Source: JAXMHQ01 sp046346665
GTDB taxonomy: Bacteria; Verrucomicrobiota; Verrucomicrobiia; Limisphaerales; JAXMHQ01
Length of the DNA stretch: 64,000 nt
NCBI GenBank assembly: GCA_046346665.1
Contig: JAXMHQ010000006.1
Location: 62,001 to 126,000 of the forward strand
Direction: 5' to 3'
In this document: positions 56,890 to 64,000 of the stretch, piece after piece
Layout of the letters: each line of letters starts with the position of its first letter
How positions within the stretch are numbered: the first letter of the stretch is position 1
Program-made: the position numbers and the translations under genes
The notes under the pieces: generated by a model
Told to the model about the DNA's origin: nothing
What the model saw: only the letters and a program-made list of their open reading frames with translations
The model's database searches: none

Positions 56890-59527
56890 CGACCCGGCCA
56901 TTTTCGAGGCCTTCCTGGCTTACGAGCGGCAGGAGCGGATCACCCATACCAAGGTGGGTTGCCTGCTGGTGCTGACCCTGATGCCGCTGGGCATCCCGAT
57001 GGATTACTATGTTTATCCGGGAAAATTCTGGCTGTTTCTCAAGTTGCGCGTGTGGAGCGCGGTGATCGCGGGGTTCATCTGGCTGCTGATGGAGACGCGG
57101 TTCGGGCGGCGGAGTTCAAAGTGGCTGGGCCGGATCATTCCGATGGTGCCGGTGTTTTTCATCGCGTGGATGATCCTGGTGAGCGAGGGATTCCTGTCGC
57201 CGTATTATGCGGGGTTGAACCTGGTGCTGCTGGCGGTGGGCACGCTGCTGCAATGGACCTTCCTCGAAAGCCTCGCCGCGGTTTGCATTGTCTTCGTGCT
57301 CTACATCGTGATCGGCATCCTCCACGGCGGCAGCGTCGCGGTCGGCATCCTGGCGAACAATTTCTTTTTCATCATCTGCATGGACGTCATTGCGGTGGTG
57401 GGCACGTATTTTCAATATCGCGGCCGGTTCCGGGAATTCGCGCTGCGCTATCAACTGGATCGCAACCAGAAGGAGCTGGAGGAGAGCAACCGGAAACTGA
57501 TGGAGCTGGACCAGATCAAGAGCCGGTTTTTCGCGAACATCAGCCACGAACTGCGCACGCCGCTGACGCTGCTGCTGGCGCCCCTGGAAAAGCTGCTGCA
57601 CCATTTCAATCGGAACCTGGACGCCGAGGCGAAGGAGCTGCTGACCACGATGCATGCGAACGGCATGCGGCTGCTCAAGCTCATCAACGACCTGCTGGAC
57701 CTGGTCCGGATGGAATCCGGCCGCATGGAGGTGAAATCGGAGCGGATCCAGGTGCGGGAATTCATCAAGGGCCTGGCGAGCGCGGCGCGGCAGGTGGCGG
57801 ACGACAAGCGGCTGAAGCTCGACACGCACGTGGACCCGGCGCTCGACGCGGTGATGGGCGACCGGGACAAGCTGGAAAAGATCGTGCTGAACCTGGTGTT
57901 CAACGCGCTGAAGTTCACGCCGGCCGGCGGGAGCGTGACGCTGCGGGCGGAATTGCGCGGACAGGATTTCGTCCTGGCGGTGTCGGACACCGGCATGGGC
58001 ATTTCGGAGAAGAACCTGCCGTATGTGTTCGACCGGTTCTGGCAGGCGGACGATTCCTCGCGCCGCAAGTACCAGGGCGTCGGTATCGGGCTGGCGCTGG
58101 TGAAGGAGTTGACGGAGATCCAGGGCGGCACGGTGGATGTGCAGAGCAGCGAGGGGAAGGGGACGACCTTCACGGTGCGGTTCCCGTATCACAAGGCGGA
58201 CCCGCTTCCGGCGGCGCCCGCGGCGGAACCGGCGGACGAGGCGGCGGCGGACGACGAATCCGGCCGGACTGTGACTTCGGAGCAGTGGCTGGCAAACCTG
58301 TATCGGCGCGCCGAACTGTTCCCGGCGATGACGGCGTTGCAGGACTCGATCAAGCCGGTGGAGTTGGCGCGCAACGGGCATTTGCCCAAGGCGCTGGTGG
58401 CGGACGACGAGCCGGACATGCTTCGGTTTTTGAAGCTTGAGCTGAGCCGGAATTACGAGGTGCTGGAGGCGGTGGACGGACAGCAGGCGATTGAGAAGGC
58501 GGCGCAGTTTTTGCCGGACATCATCGTGCTGGACATGATGATGCCGGAGAAGGACGGGTTGCAGGCCTGCCGCGAGCTGCGCGAGCGGACGTCGACGCAG
58601 GCCATCCCGATCGTGCTGCTGACGGCGCGCGCGGACGAGGAGACGAAGATGGCGGCGCTGAAGGCGGGCGCGAGCGATTTCCTGGCGAAACCGTTTTCGA
58701 CGGCCGAACTGCACGTGCGCATCCGGAACCTGGTCGAGTCGCACCAGTTCCAGCATGCGCTGGCGCGCCAGAACCGGACCCTGGAATCGACGCTCGACGA
58801 GTTGAAGGACACGCAGACGCAACTGGTGCAGAGCGAGAAGCTGGCGTCGCTGGGCCGGATGAGCGCAGGGATCATTCACGAGATCAACAACCCGCTGAAT
58901 TTCGCCACCACGGGCCTGTTCACGCTGCGGCAGAAGGCGAAGTTCCTGCCGGCCGAACAGCAGCCGGAGTACAATGAAATCCTGGCGGACGTCGAGGACG
59001 GCGTGAAGCGGGTGAAGACGATTGTGTCGGACCTGCGGATGTTTTCGCATCCGGACACGGAGCGGCGGGACGATGTGGATGTGCGGGAGGTGGTGGCGTC
59101 GGCCCTGCGGTTCCTGAGCAACGAGTGGAAGGACCGGGTGCGGATTGAGCAGGACCTGGCGGAGCGGCAGACGCTGGTGGCGAACAAGAACAAGCTGATT
59201 CACGTGGTGGTGAACCTGCTGCAGAACTCGATCGACGCGCTGAAGACGAAGGATTTTCACGGGGAACAGCCGACGGTAAGGATTGAGGGCCGGGTGGAGG
59301 GCGGGAAGAGCATTTTGCGTTTCCGGGACAACGGCCCGGGCATCGCGGACAAGCATCTCGACAAGATTTTCGATCCGTTTTACACGACGAAAGACGTTGG
59401 GGAAGGCACGGGCCTGGGGTTGAGCATTTGTTACCGGATTGTGCAGGAATACGACGGCCGGATATCGGTGAAGACCGAGCCCGGAATATTTTGCGAGTTT
59501 ACGCTGGAGTTCCCGGTGAAAGGATGA
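56867..59527 (+). CDS. Hybrid histidine kinase with two kinase cores and one receiver
   Basis: The 886-aa protein starts at GTG 56867 inside the methyltransferase gene. Five to six TM helices cover about 27-180. The first kinase core has HisKA SHELRTPLTLL (His227) and HATPase NLVFNALKF, DTGMGISEKNL and VGIGLALV. A receiver follows (about 505-625, VADDEPDML, phospho-Asp556 in IVLDMMMPEKDG, and LAKPFS). A second kinase core has IIHEINNPLNF (His671), NLLQNSIDALK, DNGPGIADKHL and GTGLGLSI. Two kinase cores around a receiver suggest a self-contained relay. It is translationally linked to genes on both sides. Confidence 0.92.
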   Translation: MSKPQPFNDPAIFEAFLAYERQERITHTKVGCLLVLTLMPLGIPMDYYVYPGKFWLFLKLRVWSAVIAGFIWLLMETRFGRRSSKWLGRIIPMVPVFFIAWMILVSEGFLSPYYAGLNLVLLAVGTLLQWTFLESLAAVCIVFVLYIVIGILHGGSVAVGILANNFFFIICMDVIAVVGTYFQYRGRFREFALRYQLDRNQKELEESNRKLMELDQIKSRFFANISHELRTPLTLLLAPLEKLLHHFNRNLDAEAKELLTTMHANGMRLLKLINDLLDLVRMESGRMEVKSERIQVREFIKGLASAARQVADDKRLKLDTHVDPALDAVMGDRDKLEKIVLNLVFNALKFTPAGGSVTLRAELRGQDFVLAVSDTGMGISEKNLPYVFDRFWQADDSSRRKYQGVGIGLALVKELTEIQGGTVDVQSSEGKGTTFTVRFPYHKADPLPAAPAAEPADEAAADDESGRTVTSEQWLANLYRRAELFPAMTALQDSIKPVELARNGHLPKALVADDEPDMLRFLKLELSRNYEVLEAVDGQQAIEKAAQFLPDIIVLDMMMPEKDGLQACRELRERTSTQAIPIVLLTARADEETKMAALKAGASDFLAKPFSTAELHVRIRNLVESHQFQHALARQNRTLESTLDELKDTQTQLVQSEKLASLGRMSAGIIHEINNPLNFATTGLFTLRQKAKFLPAEQQPEYNEILADVEDGVKRVKTIVSDLRMFSHPDTERRDDVDVREVVASALRFLSNEWKDRVRIEQDLAERQTLVANKNKLIHVVVNLLQNSIDALKTKDFHGEQPTVRIEGRVEGGKSILRFRDNGPGIADKHLDKIFDPFYTTKDVGEGTGLGLSICYRIVQEYDGRISVKTEPGIFCEFTLEFPVKG

Positions 59528-60819
59528 GAATAACAGGACAAAGCCGAGCCTCTATGGATAGTGTTTACGATTATAAACGATTCGCCGTCCTTTACGTGGA
59601 CGACGAGGAGAAGTCCCTGAAAGCGTTCGCGCGGGCGTTCGGCGAACAATTCCGGATCCTGACCGCGATCAACGCCCAGGAGGGACTGAAGATCCTGGAG
59701 GCCGAGGGGGAACGGATCGGCGTGCTGATGACCGACCAGCGGATGCCGGGCGAGAAGGGTGTCTGGCTCCTCGAACGGGCGCGGCAACTCCATCCCCGCA
59801 CCATCCGGATCCTGGCGACCGCGTATGCCGACATGGAGGCGGCGATTTCCGCCGTCAACACCGGCGCGATTTACCGGTATGTGACGAAGCCTTGGGACCC
59901 GGCGCAACTGGAACAGACACTGAAGCGCAGCCTGGAGTTCTTCATGGTCCAGCGCGAGCGCGACCAGTTGCTGCGCGAAAAGATGTCCGTGCTGCACAAC
60001 ATGATGATCGCGGACCGGATCGTCAGCCTGGGCCTGCTCGCGGCCGGCCTCAGCCATCACATCCGCAACTCCCTCGTCGCCGTCAAAACCTTCCTCGACC
60101 TCGCGCCGGCCAAGATGGCGGAGGAGAAAATGGATTTGAACGGGCTGCGGAACCCCGATTTCTGGAAGGAATACCACCAGAATGTCCAGGGGCAGATTGA
60201 GAAAATCAACGGCCTCTTGAAGGATCTCTGGTCGGCATCGGAAAAACCCGAGTTTCAGTTTGCGGACAAGGTCCAGGTGCGCGACGTGGTCAACGCCAGC
60301 ATCGAACTGCTGCGGGCCGGGATCGCGGAGAAGAAGATTATCGTTCAGAACGACATTCCCGAATCGCTGCCGGCGATGAAGGTGGACAAGCCGAAATTTT
60401 ACCGCTTGTTCGAGCTGCTGTTAAAGGATGAGCTGGCCACGCTGCCCGCCGGCAGCCGCGTCGTTTTCACAGCCCAGCTCCAGAACGGCTCCTCACAGCG
60501 GCCCGGCCTTCTCATCCAGGTCAGCGACAACGGCCCCGGCCTGCCGCAGGAAGCCCTGCGGCTCGTGTTCGACCCGTTCGTCGTCCGCAACGACAGCCCC
60601 ACCGAATACGGCATCCACCTCATGGCCGTCTACTTCATCGTCCACCATCACGGCGGCAAAATCGAAGCCCGAAGCGAAAACGGACAGGGCACCATCTTCA
60701 CCATCCGCCTGCCGCTCGACCCGGACATGGCCGCGCCGGCGAAGGAAGCCGACGACGAATTCCTGCGCAAAGTGCTGCTGAGCGATGAGATTTGGGAGAA
60801 GCTGATTTCCTCGGAGTAG
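59524..60819 (+). CDS. Response regulator/histidine kinase fusion
   Basis: The 431-aa protein has an N-terminal receiver (about 15-135) with YVDDEEKS, phospho-Asp71 in LMTDQRMPGEKG and VTKPW. A kinase-like region follows with GLSHHIRNSLVAVK (His178 or His179) and a HATPase domain containing VSDNGPGLPQEAL and SPTEYGIHLMAVYFIVHHHG. I used ATG 59524, which overlaps the upstream kinase stop (ATGA) and has GAAAGG nearby; ATG 59554 is an alternative. It would receive phosphate from the hybrid kinase and pass it on, or act as a stand-alone sensor. Confidence 0.88.
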   Translation: MRITGQSRASMDSVYDYKRFAVLYVDDEEKSLKAFARAFGEQFRILTAINAQEGLKILEAEGERIGVLMTDQRMPGEKGVWLLERARQLHPRTIRILATAYADMEAAISAVNTGAIYRYVTKPWDPAQLEQTLKRSLEFFMVQRERDQLLREKMSVLHNMMIADRIVSLGLLAAGLSHHIRNSLVAVKTFLDLAPAKMAEEKMDLNGLRNPDFWKEYHQNVQGQIEKINGLLKDLWSASEKPEFQFADKVQVRDVVNASIELLRAGIAEKKIIVQNDIPESLPAMKVDKPKFYRLFELLLKDELATLPAGSRVVFTAQLQNGSSQRPGLLIQVSDNGPGLPQEALRLVFDPFVVRNDSPTEYGIHLMAVYFIVHHHGGKIEARSENGQGTIFTIRLPLDPDMAAPAKEADDEFLRKVLLSDEIWEKLISSE

Positions 60820-60840
60820 GGGGCAATTCCACGGATTGAC

Positions 60841-60998
60841 GGTGGGTCGAGACTCTGTCGAGCCCTGACTTGCTGTGAGGATTGTTGGATCAATGGATGG
60901 TTGGATTATTGGATGACTCCGCGTATAGGCCCACTTATCCATCAATCCAATAATCCAATAATCCACTTTTCGAGGGCTCGACGGAGTCTCGCCCCACC
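60841..60998. repeat. Nested C-D palindrome, second full copy
   Basis: The outer C arms GGTGGGTCGAGACTCTGTCG (60841) and CGACGGAGTCTCGCCCCACC (to 60998) enclose D arms TTGTTGGATCAATGGATGGT (60883 on) and TATCCATCAATCCAATAATC (60936 on) around a 19-nt loop at about 60915-60933. The arrangement is the same as levels C-D at 39466-39629, though the loop differs. It lies between convergent genes. Confidence 0.9.
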
Positions 60999-61009
60999 TG
61001 GATTGCGAC

Positions 61010-62062
61010 TCAAATGTCCGCGGCTTCACTCGTGCCCGCGGGCTGAGTGGGTGTTGCGGGTTTTGATTCTGAAGGCGCCTTGGCTTTCGCGGCGTTGGCT
61101 TCCAGAATGGCTTGAAGCGCGGGATTCGGGCCGGCGGGCTTCGGGGGAACGATGATTTTCGGGGCGGCAGCCGTGTCGGATTTATGAGGCGCGCCTTCGG
61201 CTTTGGCCGTCGACGCCATGGGTTTTCCGCCGCCGACAATTTTGTGCGCCTCTTCCTTTTGTTCCGCTGAAAATTCCTTGTGCGTCTCGATCTGGAACCG
61301 GACCCGGTCGGTCTGCTTCGCGTTTCCAATCGTGTGATAAATCTTCAGGAGCTGAAGGCGCGGCTTGAAATCGTTTGGTTGCGACCGGATTTGTTCCTCG
61401 AGTTTTTCGATGGCGGTGCCGTAGCAGCGCGACTCGATCAGTTGCTCGATGGCGTCGGAAGCGGCGGATGGACGCGCGGCCGGGGCAGAAGCGCCGGGAG
61501 CGGCGGTCGCCGGGGAGCCGGAGGCGGAAAGTTTGATTTTGGGTGCGGCCGCGGTGGAGGTTTCCGGGGCGCGCCGGACGGCGAGGTAAATGCCCGCACC
61601 GATGCCGCCGCCGGCCAGGACCAGCAGCACGAGCCAGCCGCCGCGCCCGGAGTTCTTGGCCTGTGCAGGATCCGGCAACACGCCGGTGGTGCGTTCCCAG
61701 TTCACCGGGTCGGATAGAATCGTGGCGGACTTGGGCAATTCAAATCGTTCGCCGTTCGCGCTGGAAACCACCAGCGTGGTCTTATTGATTCCCAGGAGTT
61801 TTGCGTTGTTCAGTTCGATGGCGGGATCCGTGCACACGACCCGAACCGAGGCGCCGGGGCGGATGCCCATGAACGTGTTGGACTCCTGGATGGCGGGCGG
61901 TGCGGTGGAGGGGTCCGGTGCGGGAGCGGGATCGGCGCTTCGAGCCTGGGGAACGGCCAGCAAAACGACGGCGAGAATGGCGCGAGCCGCGGAATGCCAT
62001 CCGCCGCGCCACCCGAAATCCGCCCTATTTTCCTGCCGTTCTGGACCTTTCGTCCGATGCAT
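61010..62062 (-). CDS. FimV-like membrane protein with TPR-type C-terminal motif
   Basis: The 350-aa protein starts MHRTKGPERQ (start uncertain) and has a signal or anchor segment (about 26-42, ARAILAVVLLAVPQARS). A domain with MGIRPGASVRVVCTD follows, then a TM helix near 145-163 (GGWLVLLVLAGGGIGAGIYL). An Ala/Pro-rich stretch leads to CYGTAIEKLEEQIRSQPNDF and KPRLQLLKIYHTIGNAKQTD, which resembles the C-terminal motif of FimV. FimV organises polar type IV pili and cAMP signalling. It follows the HD-GYP regulator by 87 nt on the same strand. Confidence 0.7.
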   Translation of the reverse strand: MHRTKGPERQENRADFGWRGGWHSAARAILAVVLLAVPQARSADPAPAPDPSTAPPAIQESNTFMGIRPGASVRVVCTDPAIELNNAKLLGINKTTLVVSSANGERFELPKSATILSDPVNWERTTGVLPDPAQAKNSGRGGWLVLLVLAGGGIGAGIYLAVRRAPETSTAAAPKIKLSASGSPATAAPGASAPAARPSAASDAIEQLIESRCYGTAIEKLEEQIRSQPNDFKPRLQLLKIYHTIGNAKQTDRVRFQIETHKEFSAEQKEEAHKIVGGGKPMASTAKAEGAPHKSDTAAAPKIIVPPKPAGPNPALQAILEANAAKAKAPSESKPATPTQPAGTSEAADI

Positions 62063-62149
62063 AGCTTGTTCTGCCGCAATCCGACCCTGTACCCATCGGC
62101 ATTTTAAAGGACCCGCTTGAGGACGGATCAGGATAACTGACACGAAGAA

Positions 62150-63430
62150 TCAGCAATACACGACCAGCGACTGGGTGATGGTTTGGACGCGATTGTGGTT
62201 GAGCAACTTCTCGATGTAGGTGGCGTTCAACTGCTGGCCTTCGGGGACGAGCAGGAGTCCGTTGCTGGTGTAGATGCCTTTGGCGAGGACCATGCCGGGG
62301 CGGAGGTCGGACAGCATGATTTCGCGTTCCTTGCGGAGCAGGGAGGTGCCGGGGAGGGCTTTGACGAAGGCGCGGACGGCCTCGGGGTCGAAGGCGGTGC
62401 CGGATAGCTTTTTGATTTCTTCGGCGGCGTCTTCGCGGCTGAGTTTGCTGGAGGCGAAGGCAACCGCGACGGCGAGGAGGCGGGCGGGCCAGGGGATGGC
62501 GTCGCCGGACAGTTGGTCGGGGTAGCCGGTGCCGTCGAAGCGTTCGTGGTGGGCGCGGATGATTTCGCCGAGCCGTTCCATGCCGACGCCGAAGTTGGAG
62601 AGTTCCTGGCTGAGGATGGGGTGTTGCTGGATGAGGGCGCGTTCGGCGTCGTCGAGGGATTTCGGGTTGTCCTGCCATTTCCGGATCAGGTGGCGGGGGA
62701 CGCCGACGAGGCCGATGTCATGGAGCAGGGCGGCGCTGTCGAGGAGTCGGCGGTCTTCTGGGGAGAGCGCGGCGGTGTCGCCCATGGATTTGCACAATTG
62801 CGCGACGCGCCGGGCCTGGTTGCCGAGGGTGGGATAAAACGTCTGCATGGTGTGGACGCAGAGTTCCAGCGAGCGCAGAAGATTTTGTTCGAGCGTGCGG
62901 TTGAGTTCCGCCTGTTTGTCGTTCTGCTGGGCGACGAGCCGGACCTGTTGTTCGAGGGCGCGGTTGAGGTCGACCAGTTGCTGGTTCATCGCCTGGGTGG
63001 CGGTTTGGAGCCGCGTATTCTGGCGGATGAGGTCGTAGCGTTGGGCGGCGTTGCGGACGGTGACGAGCAATTCCTCGCGCAGCCACGGTTTGACGATGAA
63101 CCGGTAGATTTCGCCCTTGTTGATGGCATCGATCACGGTGTCGAGGCTGAGGACGGCCGTGATGAGGATGCGTGAGGCGTTGGGCTGGATTTGGCGGGCC
63201 TGGGAGAGCAGTTCCAGTCCCGTGATGGCGGGCATGCGCTGGTCGGTGATGATGACGGAGAACTCCGTGCGGCGCAGCTCGGTCAGCGCGGCGGCGGGAT
63301 CCGAGGTGGTCACGACGTCGTAGTGCTCGCGCCGGAGGGTTTCGTAGAGGGCGACCAGCACGATCTCCTCATCGTCCACGACGAGGATCCGGTGCATTTT
63401 CGCGTCGATCGATTCCGGGGCGTCTTTCAT
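62150..63430 (-). CDS. HD-GYP response regulator (putative c-di-GMP phosphodiesterase)
   Basis: The 426-aa protein has an N-terminal receiver (about 13-130: ILVVDDEEI, phospho-Asp63 in IITDQRMPAITG, and VKPW). A coiled coil covers about 140-185. The HD-GYP region (about 190-380) has HD237-238 in LLHDIGLVGVP and the signature HHERFDGTGYP at 294-304. The position where most members have a metal-binding His (GHS-RVA) reads GNQARRVA here, so activity may be reduced. Such RpfG-like proteins hydrolyse c-di-GMP when phosphorylated. The gene lies 14 nt downstream of a histidine kinase, its likely partner. Confidence 0.88.
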   Translation of the reverse strand: MKDAPESIDAKMHRILVVDDEEIVLVALYETLRREHYDVVTTSDPAAALTELRRTEFSVIITDQRMPAITGLELLSQARQIQPNASRILITAVLSLDTVIDAINKGEIYRFIVKPWLREELLVTVRNAAQRYDLIRQNTRLQTATQAMNQQLVDLNRALEQQVRLVAQQNDKQAELNRTLEQNLLRSLELCVHTMQTFYPTLGNQARRVAQLCKSMGDTAALSPEDRRLLDSAALLHDIGLVGVPRHLIRKWQDNPKSLDDAERALIQQHPILSQELSNFGVGMERLGEIIRAHHERFDGTGYPDQLSGDAIPWPARLLAVAVAFASSKLSREDAAEEIKKLSGTAFDPEAVRAFVKALPGTSLLRKEREIMLSDLRPGMVLAKGIYTSNGLLLVPEGQQLNATYIEKLLNHNRVQTITQSLVVYC

Positions 63431-63444
63431 TTATGTGGGGGAGT

Positions 63445-64000
63445 TCACGGGCGGGTGAGAAGGGTTTTGACCCGCGAGACGACTTCCTGGGCGGGGACGT
63501 CGTGGGCGAACACGGCCTCGGCGTGTTCCAGCAGCCGCGCTTCGATTTCGTCCTCGTGGCAGCCCCGGAGCACGAGGAACAGTTTGACGGGGATGTTCTC
63601 GCCGCGGATGCGGTTGAAAAGCTGGAGTTCCGAATCGTGCGACCGCCGGCAGAACAGCAGCACGCCGCTGAAATGGTAATCCGGCGAGTGCAGCGCCTCG
63701 AGGCTCTGGGCGTCGGGTGTGGCGGCCACCACGTAGAATCCCTGCACACGGAGCATCTCCACCATTTTATCGCGCGCCTCGCCTGCCTCGCCTGCCACCA
63801 GGAGAGTCTGGCGCGTGAGGCTCCCGGTGTCGGAGGGCGTTTCCGGGTTTTCGGAAAAGTCGGCCTGGGCGAACCAGAGGTGAAACGCGGTACCGGATTG
63901 TTCCTTGCTTTCGACGGAGATGGCGACCGCGTGATTTTCTGCGAAGAGTTTGGTGTTATAGAGTCCGAGCCCGGAACCTTTGCCGAGGGGCTTGGTGGTG
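63445..64000 (-). CDS. Histidine kinase with degenerate C-terminal receiver (partial, cut by window end)
   Basis: Reading from the window edge, the first residues (TTKPLGKGSGLGLYNTKLFA, then SGTAFHLWFA) form the G-boxes and last strand of a HATPase domain. They are followed by a receiver-like fold (TLLVAGEAGEARDKMVEMLR to the end LTRP). The receiver lacks the acidic pair and the phospho-accepting Asp: the equivalent strand reads FSGVLLFCRRSHDS. So the domain is probably a pseudo-receiver. The N-terminal sensor part is outside the window. It is 14 nt upstream of the HD-GYP regulator on the same strand. Confidence 0.8.
   Translation of the reverse strand, partial: TTKPLGKGSGLGLYNTKLFAENHAVAISVESKEQSGTAFHLWFAQADFSENPETPSDTGSLTRQTLLVAGEAGEARDKMVEMLRVQGFYVVAATPDAQSLEALHSPDYHFSGVLLFCRRSHDSELQLFNRIRGENIPVKLFLVLRGCHEDEIEARLLEHAEAVFAHDVPAQEVVSRVKTLLTRP

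Overview
This 64 kb window is high-GC bacterial chromosome, and it looks like a member of the Verrucomicrobiota (Limisphaerales/Pedosphaera-like). The evidence for that is indirect. There is a one-pilin DUF1559-type prepilin. There are secreted proteins whose C-termini end in the FYRLR-type domain common in that phylum. There are GYF_2/DUF4190 membrane proteins and a PadR operator of the TACCTT type. The intergenic regions are unusually rich in short, word-like palindromic repeats. No rRNA, prophage, CRISPR array or intact transposase gene was seen. One tRNA (Gln-TTG) is present.

Layout. 1-7.6 kb holds housekeeping genes: the end of a probable ruvC, ruvA, a DUF374 acyltransferase, a lytic transglycosylase, priA (interrupted by a palindromic repeat), a CusF-SCO fusion and clpX-clpP. 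7.7-13 kb holds a VOC protein and a tightly packed minus-strand operon (queE, class III aminotransferase, rsmA, NUDIX) plus an SGNH hydrolase. 12.9-18.7 kb carries envelope genes: a lipoprotein, a prepilin, an S8-like secreted peptidase and GYF/DUF2752 membrane proteins. 18.8-27.3 kb carries galK, two Gfo/Idh/MocA oxidoreductases, lpxD and a large SNF2 helicase. 27.5-33.1 kb carries a secreted alpha/beta hydrolase and a Calx-beta/phosphatase/Ig exoprotein. 33.1-39.1 kb is a MacAB-like export operon (adaptor, ATPase, two permeases) with a four-helix-bundle gene sitting inside it, and a Yip1-like gene upstream.

39.2-45.1 kb holds tRNA-Gln, a nested palindrome and ilvB behind a Leu/Val leader-peptide attenuator. 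A rearranged downstream region follows: a 267-bp element with terminal inverted repeats and a second copy of the ilvB 3' end. A secreted GH-A glycosidase comes next. 45.3-51.1 kb carries a SprA-like metalloprotease, a padR-pspC-ECF sigma-membrane protein operon, rluD and lspA. 51.3-53.0 kb holds two decayed secreted-hydrolase genes, followed by an OmpP1/FadL porin and an EthD protein. 55.4-64 kb is a signalling island: a SAM methyltransferase translationally linked to a hybrid histidine kinase and a response-regulator kinase, then (minus strand) a kinase with a degenerate receiver, an HD-GYP response regulator and a FimV-like protein.

The most unusual content is the repeat system. At least ten families of short word-like repeats fill most intergenic gaps, usually as inverted pairs, and the pairs are nested inside one another (up to four levels at 39381-39702). 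One pair encloses a whole four-helix-bundle (23S IVP-type) gene inside the export operon. Another 77-nt palindrome interrupts priA, and removing exactly those 77 nt restores a canonical PriA reading frame. These observations are read directly from the sequence; the idea that they form one mobile or RNA-level system is inference.
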